A stretch of 64,000 bases of DNA, from assembly GCF_016861785.1 (NCBI RefSeq), contig NZ_BOLS01000006.1:1-64000 (forward strand), given 5' to 3'. Positions 48,444 to 55,086 of the stretch are shown in pieces. The notes beneath the pieces were generated by a model. The model was not told where the DNA came from. It did not search any database and worked only from the letters and a program-made list of their open reading frames with translations. Origin of the DNA: Lacticaseibacillus mingshuiensis (GTDB taxonomy: Bacteria > Bacillota > Bacilli > Lactobacillales > Lactobacillaceae). The position numbers and the translations under genes were made by a program. Each line of letters opens with the position of its first letter. The first letter of the stretch is position 1.

Positions 48444-48921
48444 CCTCCTTCAATGGACTATTTCGCTTAGGCTTTTCTGGCTCTTCGACAGTTATCTGAC
48501 GTAATCCAGAGTCAAACGTAAGTCCTAAATCATGCCCTAACGACTTCATATTCTTCACACAAGAGTCCATTTGCACAGCTCCAGGGGAACGCTTCACCGC
48601 AACATCATCGTTGTCATAAATCCACAGCCCTTGTTTTTCGATTAGCTGCTCAGACTTAATGTAAAGCGAGTAATAACGGCAGTATAGCTCGAGGCTGGGC
48701 TGGTCAATTTTTTTCAGGTAACCGAGCTTCTTGATTTCCGGAACTAATGTCTTCCACAAACGGCTAGCTTCATCATCTAGGTGAACGGGAGGCGTGTTCT
48801 GGATGTCCTTCATGTCGTCGTCACTGTTGGGCTGATCATCAGAGGAACCAGCATGTAAAATTGTTAAATTTGGATGATTTTCTGGCAAAAAACGCGCCTC
48901 CTTTCTGTGCTGAAATGCCAT
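48421..48921 (-). CDS. terS: Terminase small subunit, P27 family
   Basis: 166 residues. P27-type: PPVHLDDEASRLWKTLVPEI, YLKKIDQPSLELYCRYYSLYI, SPGAVQMDSCVKNMKSLGHDLGL. It recognises the packaging site. The C-terminal tail overlaps terL. Confidence 0.9.
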   Translation of the reverse strand: MAFQHRKEARFLPENHPNLTILHAGSSDDQPNSDDDMKDIQNTPPVHLDDEASRLWKTLVPEIKKLGYLKKIDQPSLELYCRYYSLYIKSEQLIEKQGLWIYDNDDVAVKRSPGAVQMDSCVKNMKSLGHDLGLTFDSGLRQITVEEPEKPKRNSPLKEVGFGADV

Positions 48922-49023
48922 CGTTTAGGGATTTAAGTCTAAAAAGTCGAAATTTTCAAAAAATGGCCTCGTGCTGACTGGACACTGGTGTGTGAGGTTC
49001 CCCTTAAACAACATAGGGCCCCC
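48922..49023. other. Gap between HNH and terS genes, candidate cos region
   Basis: About 100 bases with no gene, G/C-rich patches and a small palindrome around GGGCCC (about 49016). In phages with an HNH gene next to P27/Terminase_1 genes the cohesive-end site usually lies here. The exact cut is not visible. Confidence 0.35.
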
Positions 49024-49518
49024 CTATTTTTTATGAGCGAGTACCCATTCAGAGATTTTGCTGCGTGTCCACTTGGTTGAAACGTCAAGATTTTCAATTC
49101 TGGACTGTGATGTGTATATTTTTTCCTCAAGCTGCGTCTTCCAATAGTGGCAGCCTTTGCACAACACCCATAGGTTGGCCTTGTCTAGGCACTTCCGTCT
49201 GTCTATTCTCAATGGCACGATGTGGTCGACAATCAGATAGCCAGAGCGATCATAGGTTCGTCCACACACTGCACAAGTGAAGAAGGCCTGAGCCTTTAGC
49301 ATGTGTGCTGTATGTTCCCATATCTTGGAATGATAGAATGCAGTTGACTCTTTGTCGCGCTTGTATCTGTCATAGTAGGACGTGCTTCGGCTGGCACGCT
49401 GGATGGGCTTGATGTCAATGGGCTTGTACAGCTTGGCGTGCATGGCACAGTATGGGTTGGCTTGACCATAAGGTATGGTGTTGTTGCATCCAGTCTTGCG
49501 ACATACCTTCACACGCAT
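49024..49518 (-). CDS. HNH endonuclease of the packaging module
   Basis: 164 residues. A zinc-finger start (VCRKTGCNNTIPYGQANPYC), then the HNH domain CAVCGRTYDRSGYLIVDHIVPLRI and KANLWVLCKGCHYWKT (two CxxC pairs, DHIVP, His). HNH proteins beside terminase are needed for cos cleavage in related phages. Confidence 0.92.
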   Translation of the reverse strand: MRVKVCRKTGCNNTIPYGQANPYCAMHAKLYKPIDIKPIQRASRSTSYYDRYKRDKESTAFYHSKIWEHTAHMLKAQAFFTCAVCGRTYDRSGYLIVDHIVPLRIDRRKCLDKANLWVLCKGCHYWKTQLEEKIYTSQSRIENLDVSTKWTRSKISEWVLAHKK

Positions 49519-49521
49519 GCG

Positions 49522-49695
49522 CTATTCCTTGCCTTCTGGTACAAAGGTGAAGTCCTCACCGCTTAGTATCACCGTCTTTATGCCTGTTTTGCCAGTGAGT
49601 TCTTCCTCTGCTCTATCTGCTTGCTCGCAACTAATAAAGCCTGGAACGATAATCAACAGTAAGTCATGTCGCTCAATGTAAATAAACTTGCCCAT
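49522..49695 (-). CDS. Small unknown phage protein
   Basis: 57 residues (MGKFIYIERHDLLLIIVPGF...GEDFTFVPEGKE), soluble, acidic. An in-frame TTG three codons upstream (49704) is another possible start. The nearest GAGGAG is 3 bases from the TTG and 12 from the ATG, so neither is ideal. Function unknown. Confidence 0.55.
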   Translation of the reverse strand: MGKFIYIERHDLLLIIVPGFISCEQADRAEEELTGKTGIKTVILSGEDFTFVPEGKE

Positions 49696-49704
49696 ATCAA
49701 TCAA

Positions 49705-49869
49705 TCACTCCTCATGCAATCCGATGACGACAACCAGTCCGATCCAGAATACTATCCAGATAATCCAAGCAATCAACGGCACGAATACCAGTAACCAACT
49801 CCATGCAATCAAGCCGAATAGTTTGGCCAGCACGAAGATAAGTGTAAGCAGTAATACGAAGTAGTACAT
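49705..49869 (-). CDS. Small membrane protein
   Basis: 54 residues, almost wholly hydrophobic with two helices (YYFVLLLTLIFVLAKLF and LVFVPLIAWIIWIVFWIGL). ATG follows AAGGAGG with a 9-base spacing, directly after the glutaredoxin-like gene. Unknown role; small membrane proteins in this position may act in superinfection exclusion or be accessory to lysis, which is only a guess. Confidence 0.65.
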   Translation of the reverse strand: MYYFVLLLTLIFVLAKLFGLIAWSWLLVFVPLIAWIIWIVFWIGLVVVIGLHEE

Positions 49870-49870
49870 G

Positions 49871-50107
49871 CTAGTCGGCCTCCTTGTATTGGTTGATCTT
49901 GTCTGTCCTCATGTCGCACCATTGATCGCGCGTGCCATCTGGCTTGTACACGGTAACGACTGGCATAGACTTGTAGCCTTGCTTTCGGAAACGTGCATAG
50001 TCTTGTTCGTCAGCCATGATTGTTTGGACTGGCATGGCACGAGACAGCAGGTTGGATGTCATGCGACACTTGGCACAGTTTGGTTTGGTATAAATGATTG
50101 CGTGCAT
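49871..50107 (-). CDS. NrdH/glutaredoxin-like protein
   Basis: 78 residues of thioredoxin fold: MHAIIYTKPNCAKCRMTSN with the redox CxxC (Cys11, Cys14) and the cis-Pro region YKSMPVVTVYKPDG. It resembles NrdH redoxins that feed electrons to ribonucleotide reductase; no phage reductase gene is in the window. The frame is open 29 codons upstream to 50194. The 50107 start matches the family; the extension (with VCSTERSIIEELSREEK) is unexplained. Confidence 0.8.
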   Translation of the reverse strand: MHAIIYTKPNCAKCRMTSNLLSRAMPVQTIMADEQDYARFRKQGYKSMPVVTVYKPDGTRDQWCDMRTDKINQYKEAD

Positions 50108-50197
50108 GTGTTTCTCTTCTCTCGACAACTCTTCAATTATTGATCGCTCTGTACTGCATACGTAACCGTATCCGACTCGTTTCATTTCAGACATGAC

Positions 50198-50728
50198 CTA
50201 CACCGCAAACTCGAAGGAAAAACCGTGGTGATGTTTGAGCTTGCCATGAAGGCACGCAGATACGTGGCCATCGTTTAGTCCAAGAATTTCTGAGGCCTTC
50301 TTTTGGCTGCTAAAGAAATAATGATGTCCCGAACTAGTTATTACATTAATCGGACGTTCAAGCGCTTTTGCTACACGCTTGTTGCGGCCATTGTACATGT
50401 TGTTGTAAAGCATCGTGCACCATTCAAGGTTTTCTGCTCGGTTATTGCTTGGGTTCTCATCTTTGTGATTGACAGTCGCATATCCATTTGGGTTTGGTAT
50501 GAACGCAGCAGCTACAAGACGGTGAACCAAATATACAGCCTTATTGCCATTGTGTTCTAACGCTACCTGCAAATATCCATCATGAACGTTTCCTTGTTTC
50601 CTTAAAATGCCCTTTCTATGATGTCCAAGTGCATCGATGCGCGGCAATGACCGAACTCTTCCAAAAGAGCTTACCTGAAATGCTCCTTCATATCCTTCAA
50701 TGTCTTTCCAAATTTCCTTTTCGCTCAT
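50198..50728 (-). CDS. NUMOD4/HNH homing-type endonuclease
   Basis: 176 residues. NUMOD4 motif at the start (EIWKDIEGYEGAFQVSSFGRVRSL), HNH core (VHRLVAAAFIPNPNGYATVNHKDENPSNNR, then LEWCT) and a NUMOD1-like DNA-binding tail (SSQKKASEILGLNDGHVSACL). It is a free-standing homing endonuclease type, likely a selfish insertion between the metallophosphoesterase and redoxin genes. Confidence 0.9.
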   Translation of the reverse strand: MSEKEIWKDIEGYEGAFQVSSFGRVRSLPRIDALGHHRKGILRKQGNVHDGYLQVALEHNGNKAVYLVHRLVAAAFIPNPNGYATVNHKDENPSNNRAENLEWCTMLYNNMYNGRNKRVAKALERPINVITSSGHHYFFSSQKKASEILGLNDGHVSACLHGKLKHHHGFSFEFAV

Positions 50729-50740
50729 GATAATTACCTC

Positions 50741-51889
50741 TCAAACGTAGTAAATTGCAGTTGTCTCGTGGTCTGAATACTCAACCAATTCAAATGTCTT
50801 ATGAGCAACAACGCCCAAGTCATCTGTCCAGCGGTCTGTCGGTTTCCTCGTTGAAACTTGCCGTTGAATGAACCCACCAAGGTCACGAGACATTTCGCTA
50901 TGCATGTGGCCAGAAAACAGCTCGCGGTTCTGTGCTGTGCCTAACATGAAGCCGAACTCATCAAGATACTTGGCTAGGTAGCTTGCCTTGCCTTTATCCC
51001 CGTGTGTTGCACCAATGAAGTTGTGGCCTAACATCGCTCCCTTGTAATGCTTCAGTGATATGTCCCAAGTTATGTTTGTTTGGTTGCTGTAGGCGCGTTT
51101 CAATAACCGGGCAAACATATAACCAACTGACGGATCATGATTCCCGGCGCAATACATGACCTCACACTCATTGGCGTTCTTGATAATCGCCTCAATCAGT
51201 GTCTCGAAATATTGCTCCATTTCATTCACAGTCTCGCCTAGGTCGGTTGTTTCGAGCTGTGTGCCCTTTGCTGTGGTCGAGTTGATATTGTCCACGTGGG
51301 CTAAGTCACCACCCAGAATGAGCAATATCTTTGCATAATGGCCACGTTGAATGATATCCAGCTGCCGCTTAAGAGATTCAGCATAGATGTCGAACGTATG
51401 CCCGTTGAAGTGCGTGTCAAATGCGGGAACGACAAGATATCGTTCTGATGGTACAAAAATAGGAGCCTTGGATTTGTAGGGCTCCTTGTGTGTGATGATA
51501 TCGTTCATCAGGGATTCATATTGTTCAGCCTCGACCAATGGCCTAATTTGTATCTTGCTCTGGTACAGTGTTGCTTCGGGCGTCTGCTTCCAGAAATTGC
51601 TGGTAGCACGCACCAGTTCCCACTTGGTGTAGTCATACCCGTGGGCTTCTAGCACCTCTCTAGGCGTCATTTTGTGGCCCCTGACGACTTTTAGAATTGT
51701 CTCACTAGACTGTGTACCGTCTGAATCGTACTCGTTCGTCATGGGTGGCTGAAATTCAATTCCGAGCCTGTGTGACTTCGCCTTTATAGCGTTATAGCTA
51801 AGTCCCATCTTATCTGCGACTTCGCGCCGCGTATATCCAGCGGAGGCGAGCTTGCGCATCGTTCCGATCTGTTCATCTTTCCACTGCAA
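50741..51889 (-). CDS. Metallophosphoesterase with N-terminal helix-turn-helix
   Basis: 382 residues. The first ~50 form a helix-turn-helix (MRKLASAGYTRREVADKMGL, SYNAIKAKSHRLGIEF). The catalytic domain shows calcineurin-like motifs: VPAFDTHFNG (D-x-H), LLILGGDLAHVDN (GGD), MYCAGNHDPSVG (GNHD), GATHGDKG and FSGHMHSE (GHxH). A nuclease or phosphatase acting on DNA is likely. TTG start follows GGAGG by 8 bases. Such proteins occur in Lactobacillus phages; role unknown. Confidence 0.83.
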   Translation of the reverse strand: MQWKDEQIGTMRKLASAGYTRREVADKMGLSYNAIKAKSHRLGIEFQPPMTNEYDSDGTQSSETILKVVRGHKMTPREVLEAHGYDYTKWELVRATSNFWKQTPEATLYQSKIQIRPLVEAEQYESLMNDIITHKEPYKSKAPIFVPSERYLVVPAFDTHFNGHTFDIYAESLKRQLDIIQRGHYAKILLILGGDLAHVDNINSTTAKGTQLETTDLGETVNEMEQYFETLIEAIIKNANECEVMYCAGNHDPSVGYMFARLLKRAYSNQTNITWDISLKHYKGAMLGHNFIGATHGDKGKASYLAKYLDEFGFMLGTAQNRELFSGHMHSEMSRDLGGFIQRQVSTRKPTDRWTDDLGVVAHKTFELVEYSDHETTAIYYV

Positions 51890-51912
51890 TTAATTCGCCT
51901 CCGAAAAAACGC

Positions 51913-51941
51913 TTGCAACACAAGCTCAAATATAGGACAAT
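51913..51941 (+). promoter_or_regulatory. Promoter of the csbD gene
   Basis: TTGCAA (51913-51918), 17 bases, GACAAT (51936-51941). Transcription would start about 22 bases before the csbD start codon, independent of the late operon. Confidence 0.65.
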
Positions 51942-51969
51942 GACGGTACACCAAAAGGAGGTAATATCT

Positions 51970-52179
51970 ATGAGCTTAGATGGTAAAATTGACAGCACTA
52001 AGGACAAAATCTCCGGTAAAGCTAAAGAAGTTGAAGGTAAGGTTACTGGTGATAAGGCCCGTGAAGCACAAGGCAAGGCTGAAGGCGTGATTGGCAAAGT
52101 AAAAGAAAAATTAGACGATGCCAAAGATGCCGTTAAAGATACCGTTGATGATGTAAAAGAAAAGTTCAATAAAGATTAA
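51970..52179 (+). CDS. CsbD family stress-response protein
   Basis: 69 residues, the CsbD pattern: GKIDSTKDKISGKAKEVEGK, VTGDKAREAQGKAEGVIGKV and an amphipathic helical tail. CsbD-like proteins are induced by general stress in Firmicutes; mechanism unknown. It is on the plus strand amid minus-strand late genes, with its own promoter, AAAAGGAGG site and terminator, so it is probably lysogenic-conversion cargo. Confidence 0.9.
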   Translation: MSLDGKIDSTKDKISGKAKEVEGKVTGDKAREAQGKAEGVIGKVKEKLDDAKDAVKDTVDDVKEKFNKD

Positions 52180-52186
52180 TCTCTTG

Positions 52187-52211
52187 GCCGGCATTTGCCG
52201 GCTATTTGTTT
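52187..52211 (+). terminator. Terminator of csbD
   Basis: GCCGGC/GCCGGC stem with an ATTT loop, then TATTTGTTT, starting 8 bases after the csbD stop. Confidence 0.8.
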
Positions 52212-52216
52212 GCACA

Positions 52217-52247
52217 AAAATAGCACCTCACCGTTTGGCGGAGTGCT
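52217..52247 (-). terminator. Terminator of the 52228-52894 gene pair
   Basis: On the minus strand AGCAC...GTGCT arms (52222-52247) with an inner C/G-rich part are followed by ATTTTTG. The stop codon of the 52228 gene is inside the stem. Confidence 0.65.
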
Positions 52248-52545
52248 CGGGTAAATAAACAGACGCCGAAGCGTCTTCTATGGATTTCCTCGTGGCTCTC
52301 ACGACACTGTTCAGAATACGAGTTACGGTCTTTAGCTTTTTCATTAGGGCTGCATCATATTGACACTGAGTGTATAAGCCAGGAGAAACGCCAAAATGCA
52401 GGACCTTTAGGCTATCCATTTTTGCTATTAAGTTAATTGAAAGGCACTGCATTTCTGGGCACTGTTCTTGGTATATTTGTGCCTGTTGCTTATCCGCACA
52501 CAACAGTAGGTTATCAAAAATGGTGTCATTTTTTTCTTTCTTCAA
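52228..52545 (-). CDS. Unknown protein, second gene of an accessory pair
   Basis: 105 residues, mixed and mostly helical, with four Cys (LLLCADKQQAQIYQEQCPEMQC and a YTQCQYD stretch) and a basic C-terminal third (MKKLKTVTRILNSVVRATRK). No family recognised. The start overlaps the end of the upstream gene by 20 bases, so the two are coupled. They are bounded by csbD on one side and tRNA-like genes on the other, a place used for non-essential cargo. Confidence 0.6.
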   Translation of the reverse strand: MKKEKNDTIFDNLLLCADKQQAQIYQEQCPEMQCLSINLIAKMDSLKVLHFGVSPGLYTQCQYDAALMKKLKTVTRILNSVVRATRKSIEDASASVYLPEHSAKR

Positions 52546-52894
52546 AACGGTTATCCACCTCCCACATAATTGTGGCTGACCCTACATCCGACAGAAAACT
52601 AACAGCTGAGTCGCTAGTCAATCTCCCTGACGTATACTGTACGGTATCCTGAACCCATTTATAGTATCTGTGATATGGCCCTGGGCCAGCATGAAGAAAA
52701 TTGTTTCTAGCCAAATTGTATTCGTGATATTCGCTGTCAAGACTTTTCCTTAGCTCACGAACATCTGTCATATCTTCCCGCGTTAATGGTCGATTCCTTT
52801 TCATTAATTCACTCGCACGCCGGTTATAAGCGTCAATCCTATCTGACAGTTCTTTGATCGTTGGCTTGCTCTTTCTAAAGTTAATCGGTTCCAT
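52526..52894 (-). CDS. Unknown protein, first gene of an accessory pair
   Basis: 122 residues. A basic helical first half (KPTIKELSDRIDAYNRRASE, LTREDMTDVRELRKSLDSEY), then an aromatic middle (GPGPYHRYYKWVQDTVQYTS) and an acidic/basic tail. No family recognised. The ATG at 52894 follows GAGGTGAG; a longer frame runs back through the tRNA-Ile gene and is rejected. Confidence 0.6.
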   Translation of the reverse strand: MEPINFRKSKPTIKELSDRIDAYNRRASELMKRNRPLTREDMTDVRELRKSLDSEYHEYNLARNNFLHAGPGPYHRYYKWVQDTVQYTSGRLTSDSAVSFLSDVGSATIMWEVDNRFEERKK

Positions 52895-52953
52895 TTTACT
52901 CACCTCAAAAAAATAGTACTCCAGCATGAACTGGAATACTACATTGAGGTGAA

Positions 52954-53026
52954 TGTAGACGGCAGGGTTTGAACCTGCACCCACGCAATTATAAGTTGCG
53001 CGCTCTACCGATTGAGCTACATCTAC
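52954..53026 (-). tRNA. tRNA-Ile (anticodon UAU)
   Basis: A complete cloverleaf: acceptor GTAGATG with CGTCTAC, D-stem GCTC with GAGC, anticodon stem CGCAA with TTGCG around CTTATAA (anticodon TAT), variable TGGGT, T-stem GCAGG with CCTGC, discriminator A. CCA not encoded. The UAU anticodon reads AUA, a codon rare in G+C-rich hosts. Most bacteria read AUA with a CAU tRNA modified by TilS. Confidence 0.85.
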
Positions 53027-53099
53027 TGTGAGAGGTGGGAATCGAACCCGCATATTGCCCGCCTGATGACGGGGCGCTTTTCCACTTAGCTACTCTCAC
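53027..53099 (-). tRNA. tRNA-like sequence, anticodon uncertain
   Basis: Acceptor GTGAGAG with CTCTCAC is perfect, and the T-arm (GCGGG/CCCAC) has one mismatch. The anticodon arm is irregular: the best stem is CGCC/GGCG around CCGTCATCA, a 9-base loop, and no fold gives a five-pair stem with U33. A CAT reading (Met) needs two mismatches. It abuts the tRNA-Ile gene without a gap. It may be a degenerate gene. Confidence 0.5.
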
Positions 53100-53161
53100 A
53101 CGCTCGCTCCCCCGTCAGACGGGATCGTCGCAGGCTATATCCGGTCACTAAACCGGGCAAT

Positions 53162-53219
53162 GAGGCCAGACGGGACTCGAACCCGTGACTCACGGCTCTA
53201 CCTACTGAGCTACCGGCCT
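53162..53219 (-). pseudogene. tRNA-like sequence lacking the anticodon arm
   Basis: Acceptor AGGCCGG with CTGGCCT, D-arm GCTC-AGTAGGTA-GAGC and T-arm ACGGG-TTCGAGT-CCCGT are all canonical. Between the D-arm and the T-arm only 8 bases remain where about 22 are expected, so the anticodon arm is missing. The rest shows no decay, which is odd for a pseudogene. Confidence 0.6.
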
Positions 53220-53318
53220 CTGTGCGCCTGTTTATCGCTCCCTCAACAGACTGAGTGGCTTCTAGCCGTAACAAGCGATACAGCACATTAGGTTCTGGGT
53301 AACCTTTTGGGCCCGAAC

Positions 53319-53386
53319 TGCTCCGTGCCGGAATCGAACCGGCAGCCATGCGTGGCTTCCACATCGGAGCTACCTATCCACGGAGG
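53319..53386 (-). pseudogene. tRNA-like sequence with altered D and anticodon arms
   Basis: The T-arm (GCCGG-TTCGATT-CCGGC) is perfect and the acceptor (CCTCCGT with ACGGAGC) pairs in six of seven positions. In the middle the strongest hairpin is AGCCA-CGCA-TGGCT, with only a 4-base loop, so no usable anticodon loop exists. The 100 bases between this and the next tRNA-like sequence contain no gene. Confidence 0.45.
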
Positions 53387-53482
53387 CATGATCACCGCGA
53401 ATCGGGTTGGAACATCACAAAATGAAAGAAGGAAGCACCGCCGGCTCTCACCTTTGGCACAATACAATATTAGCACGCCATT

Positions 53483-53965
53483 TCAGGGTAGATGTTCGCT
53501 CTTTGTTCGCACTTTGTTCGGTGTTCGTTCGCTGTTTGTTCGGACCAGCAATCCATGATCGCCAGCTGGCCACAATCCGGCAAATGTATATAGTGCATCT
53601 TTCAGTACGTCATAGTAGCCCGTTTTCCCATATCCAGAATCCGCAATCAACAGCTCTACAGCAATTGGCCGCTTGATGTAGTAGTCCTTCAGTATGTTGC
53701 GGTGAGCGTCGTCCTCAATGCAGCCGATTGTCTTGTCACAAGCCTCTATGTACGTCTCATCGTCAATGTGATCCGTAATCCTGATCTCAACGACGTTGCC
53801 AATCGATGGCGACCTTGGCATGCCATCAAGCGATGGCGACTTGATCGAGGCCTTCACACGTGCCCGCTGCTTGCGTCTGCGATAATCTTCTAGCACTGTG
53901 TCAGCGGCAAGTACGGACGCCTCATAGTCCCACGGGCTCACAGCATTAGCTGTTGTCTTTCTCAC
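53483..53965 (-). CDS. ArpU-family late transcription regulator
   Basis: 160 residues from the GTG at 53965, which has AAAGGAG ten bases upstream. ArpU pattern: VLEDYRRRKQRARVKASIKSP, LDGMPRSPSIGN, CIEDDAHRNILKDYYIKRPIAV and YGKTGYYDVLKDALYTFAGLW, a sigma-70 region 4-like helix-turn-helix. ArpU proteins control late genes of Firmicute phages. The last ~19 codons are five 11-bp DNA repeats. An in-frame ATG at 54040 would add a hydrophobic helix (MLFTAWVGVWFWANW) and cannot be excluded. Confidence 0.82.
   Translation of the reverse strand: MRKTTANAVSPWDYEASVLAADTVLEDYRRRKQRARVKASIKSPSLDGMPRSPSIGNVVEIRITDHIDDETYIEACDKTIGCIEDDAHRNILKDYYIKRPIAVELLIADSGYGKTGYYDVLKDALYTFAGLWPAGDHGLLVRTNSERTPNKVRTKSEHLP
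53488..53542 (-). repeat. Five tandem 11-bp repeats at the end of arpU
   Basis: Minus-strand consensus CGAACAAAGNG; units at 53532-53542, 53521-53531, 53510-53520, 53499-53509 and 53488-53498. All begin CGAAC; the last diverges at its end. They are one helical turn apart, in the coding 3' end of arpU and just upstream of an A/T-rich TAATAT region (about 53467-53472), like activator sites ahead of a promoter. Confidence 0.85.
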
Positions 53966-54036
53966 CAGCGCGTCACTCCTTTCCCAGTTTGCCCAGAACC
54001 ACACGCCCACCCAGGCTGTGAACAGCATGACGGCAA

Positions 54037-54150
54037 TCAACGGTCATGCCACCAGTTGTAAATTATCAAGACAGCAAGCGCGGTGAGGCCAATGATTGTA
54101 GCAACGACCTCGAACCAGAACTTGATTCCGATATAATCATATAAGCTCAT
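54037..54150 (-). CDS. Small membrane protein
   Basis: 37 residues with one helix (FWFEVVATIIGLTALAVLII) and a WWHDR end. ATG follows GGAGGCGGAG. It overlaps both neighbours by four bases. Such single-helix proteins are frequent before late regulators; function unknown. Confidence 0.65.
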   Translation of the reverse strand: MSLYDYIGIKFWFEVVATIIGLTALAVLIIYNWWHDR

Positions 54151-54701
54151 TTCTCCGCCTCCAGTAGCTCCGGATTTTCGTAGACGAACGTGTAGCCTTT
54201 CACGGTATTTCGTTTACCTTGAAGTGCCATCGTAATGTCGCCGTTTGACTTCAATCCCAGGAAGTATTGTGCATCCTTGACAGATTTAAACTTTCCGACC
54301 TCAATGCCATCTTTAAACATAGCAACTGGCTTGTACTTCTTTTCACACACCTCAGCAATGCCTTTGAGATAGTTCTCATTCCACGAAAGCCACTGCATAT
54401 TGCGAAACTCATATCCTCTGTACGGGTTGATCCGATCCACGGAAGGCTTAGATTTTTTAGAGTAATCGTCGGTCACCCAAAGGTTAAATAGTCTCAAAAA
54501 CTCATCGCTACTCATAGCCCACGTCTGAAATTCACCGAGGGTGAAAGGAAGCGTTCCGTATCCTTTCAGCTTGTTTCGGCTAGACAGCTTTTGGAACAAG
54601 TTTGTCAACATTCCAACGGGCATATGCCTATACACGGCGGTTGCGTTGTCAAACCGCGCCCTTGCCTTTTCCTCCCACGCTCGAAACTTAATCTGTCTCA
54701 T
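54147..54701 (-). CDS. HNH-like/NUMOD phage protein with YopX-like start
   Basis: 184 residues. The first eight (MRQIKFRAW) match the start of YopX-type phage proteins. The middle (LGEFQTWAMSSDEFLRLFNLW, KPSVDRINPYRGYEFRNMQWLSWNEN) resembles HNH-related proteins that carry an SxDRI..GY..NxQ motif. The C-terminus (PVAMFKDGIEVGKFKSVKDA, ITMALQGKRNTVKGYTFVY) is a NUMOD1-type DNA-binding motif. It may be a homing-type enzyme. ATG 54701 has GGAGG 12 bases upstream; an ATG at 54710 is possible. Confidence 0.68.
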   Translation of the reverse strand: MRQIKFRAWEEKARARFDNATAVYRHMPVGMLTNLFQKLSSRNKLKGYGTLPFTLGEFQTWAMSSDEFLRLFNLWVTDDYSKKSKPSVDRINPYRGYEFRNMQWLSWNENYLKGIAEVCEKKYKPVAMFKDGIEVGKFKSVKDAQYFLGLKSNGDITMALQGKRNTVKGYTFVYENPELLEAEK

Positions 54702-55086
54702 CTCGCACATCCGCCTCCAGTTTCACGATTTCGCCTGTTTCATCAACGCGCCAGACACCTAGCAACCAAGCACGAGCGAATGTGTTCTGATTGTTAGCGA
54801 TCCAGTGATACTTCGTCTGGTTTAGGTCATCTAGCGGCGTATCAATGCGACTGACGGCATCTCTCAGGAAACCGAATAATGTGAACATCAGTTTGTATCT
54901 CTTTAGATACTCTCCTACCTCTTTCGGAATCACCGGCAGATCATCTGGAAACGCGGCGTCATAACGGGCAGATAGGTAGCTACGTAGGTCGCCAGCCTCA
55001 TCGTCGTTAACTGGGTCATATTCCCTGCCAACTGGCGCATATACCAACGCGGCATCAAACACGTCGCGCTTCGTCTCATCGCTCAT
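54688..55086 (-). CDS. DUF1642 family protein
   Basis: 132 residues. The conserved DUF1642 segments are LPVIPKEVGEYLKRYK near the middle and NQNTFARAWLLGVWRVDETGEIV near the end. Found in many lactobacillus and streptococcal phages between replication and late genes; function unknown. Overlaps both neighbours. Confidence 0.85.
   Translation of the reverse strand: MSDETKRDVFDAALVYAPVGREYDPVNDDEAGDLRSYLSARYDAAFPDDLPVIPKEVGEYLKRYKLMFTLFGFLRDAVSRIDTPLDDLNQTKYHWIANNQNTFARAWLLGVWRVDETGEIVKLEADVRDETD

Noticed and set aside
52895-53053. N-terminal extension of the 52526 gene
   Set aside because: The extension translates the tRNA-Ile gene; a good ribosome binding site lies before the ATG at 52894.
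53086-53364. A 92-codon open frame on the minus strand
   Set aside because: It runs through two tRNA-like sequences and its peptide contains the translated T-arm words typical of tRNA genes.
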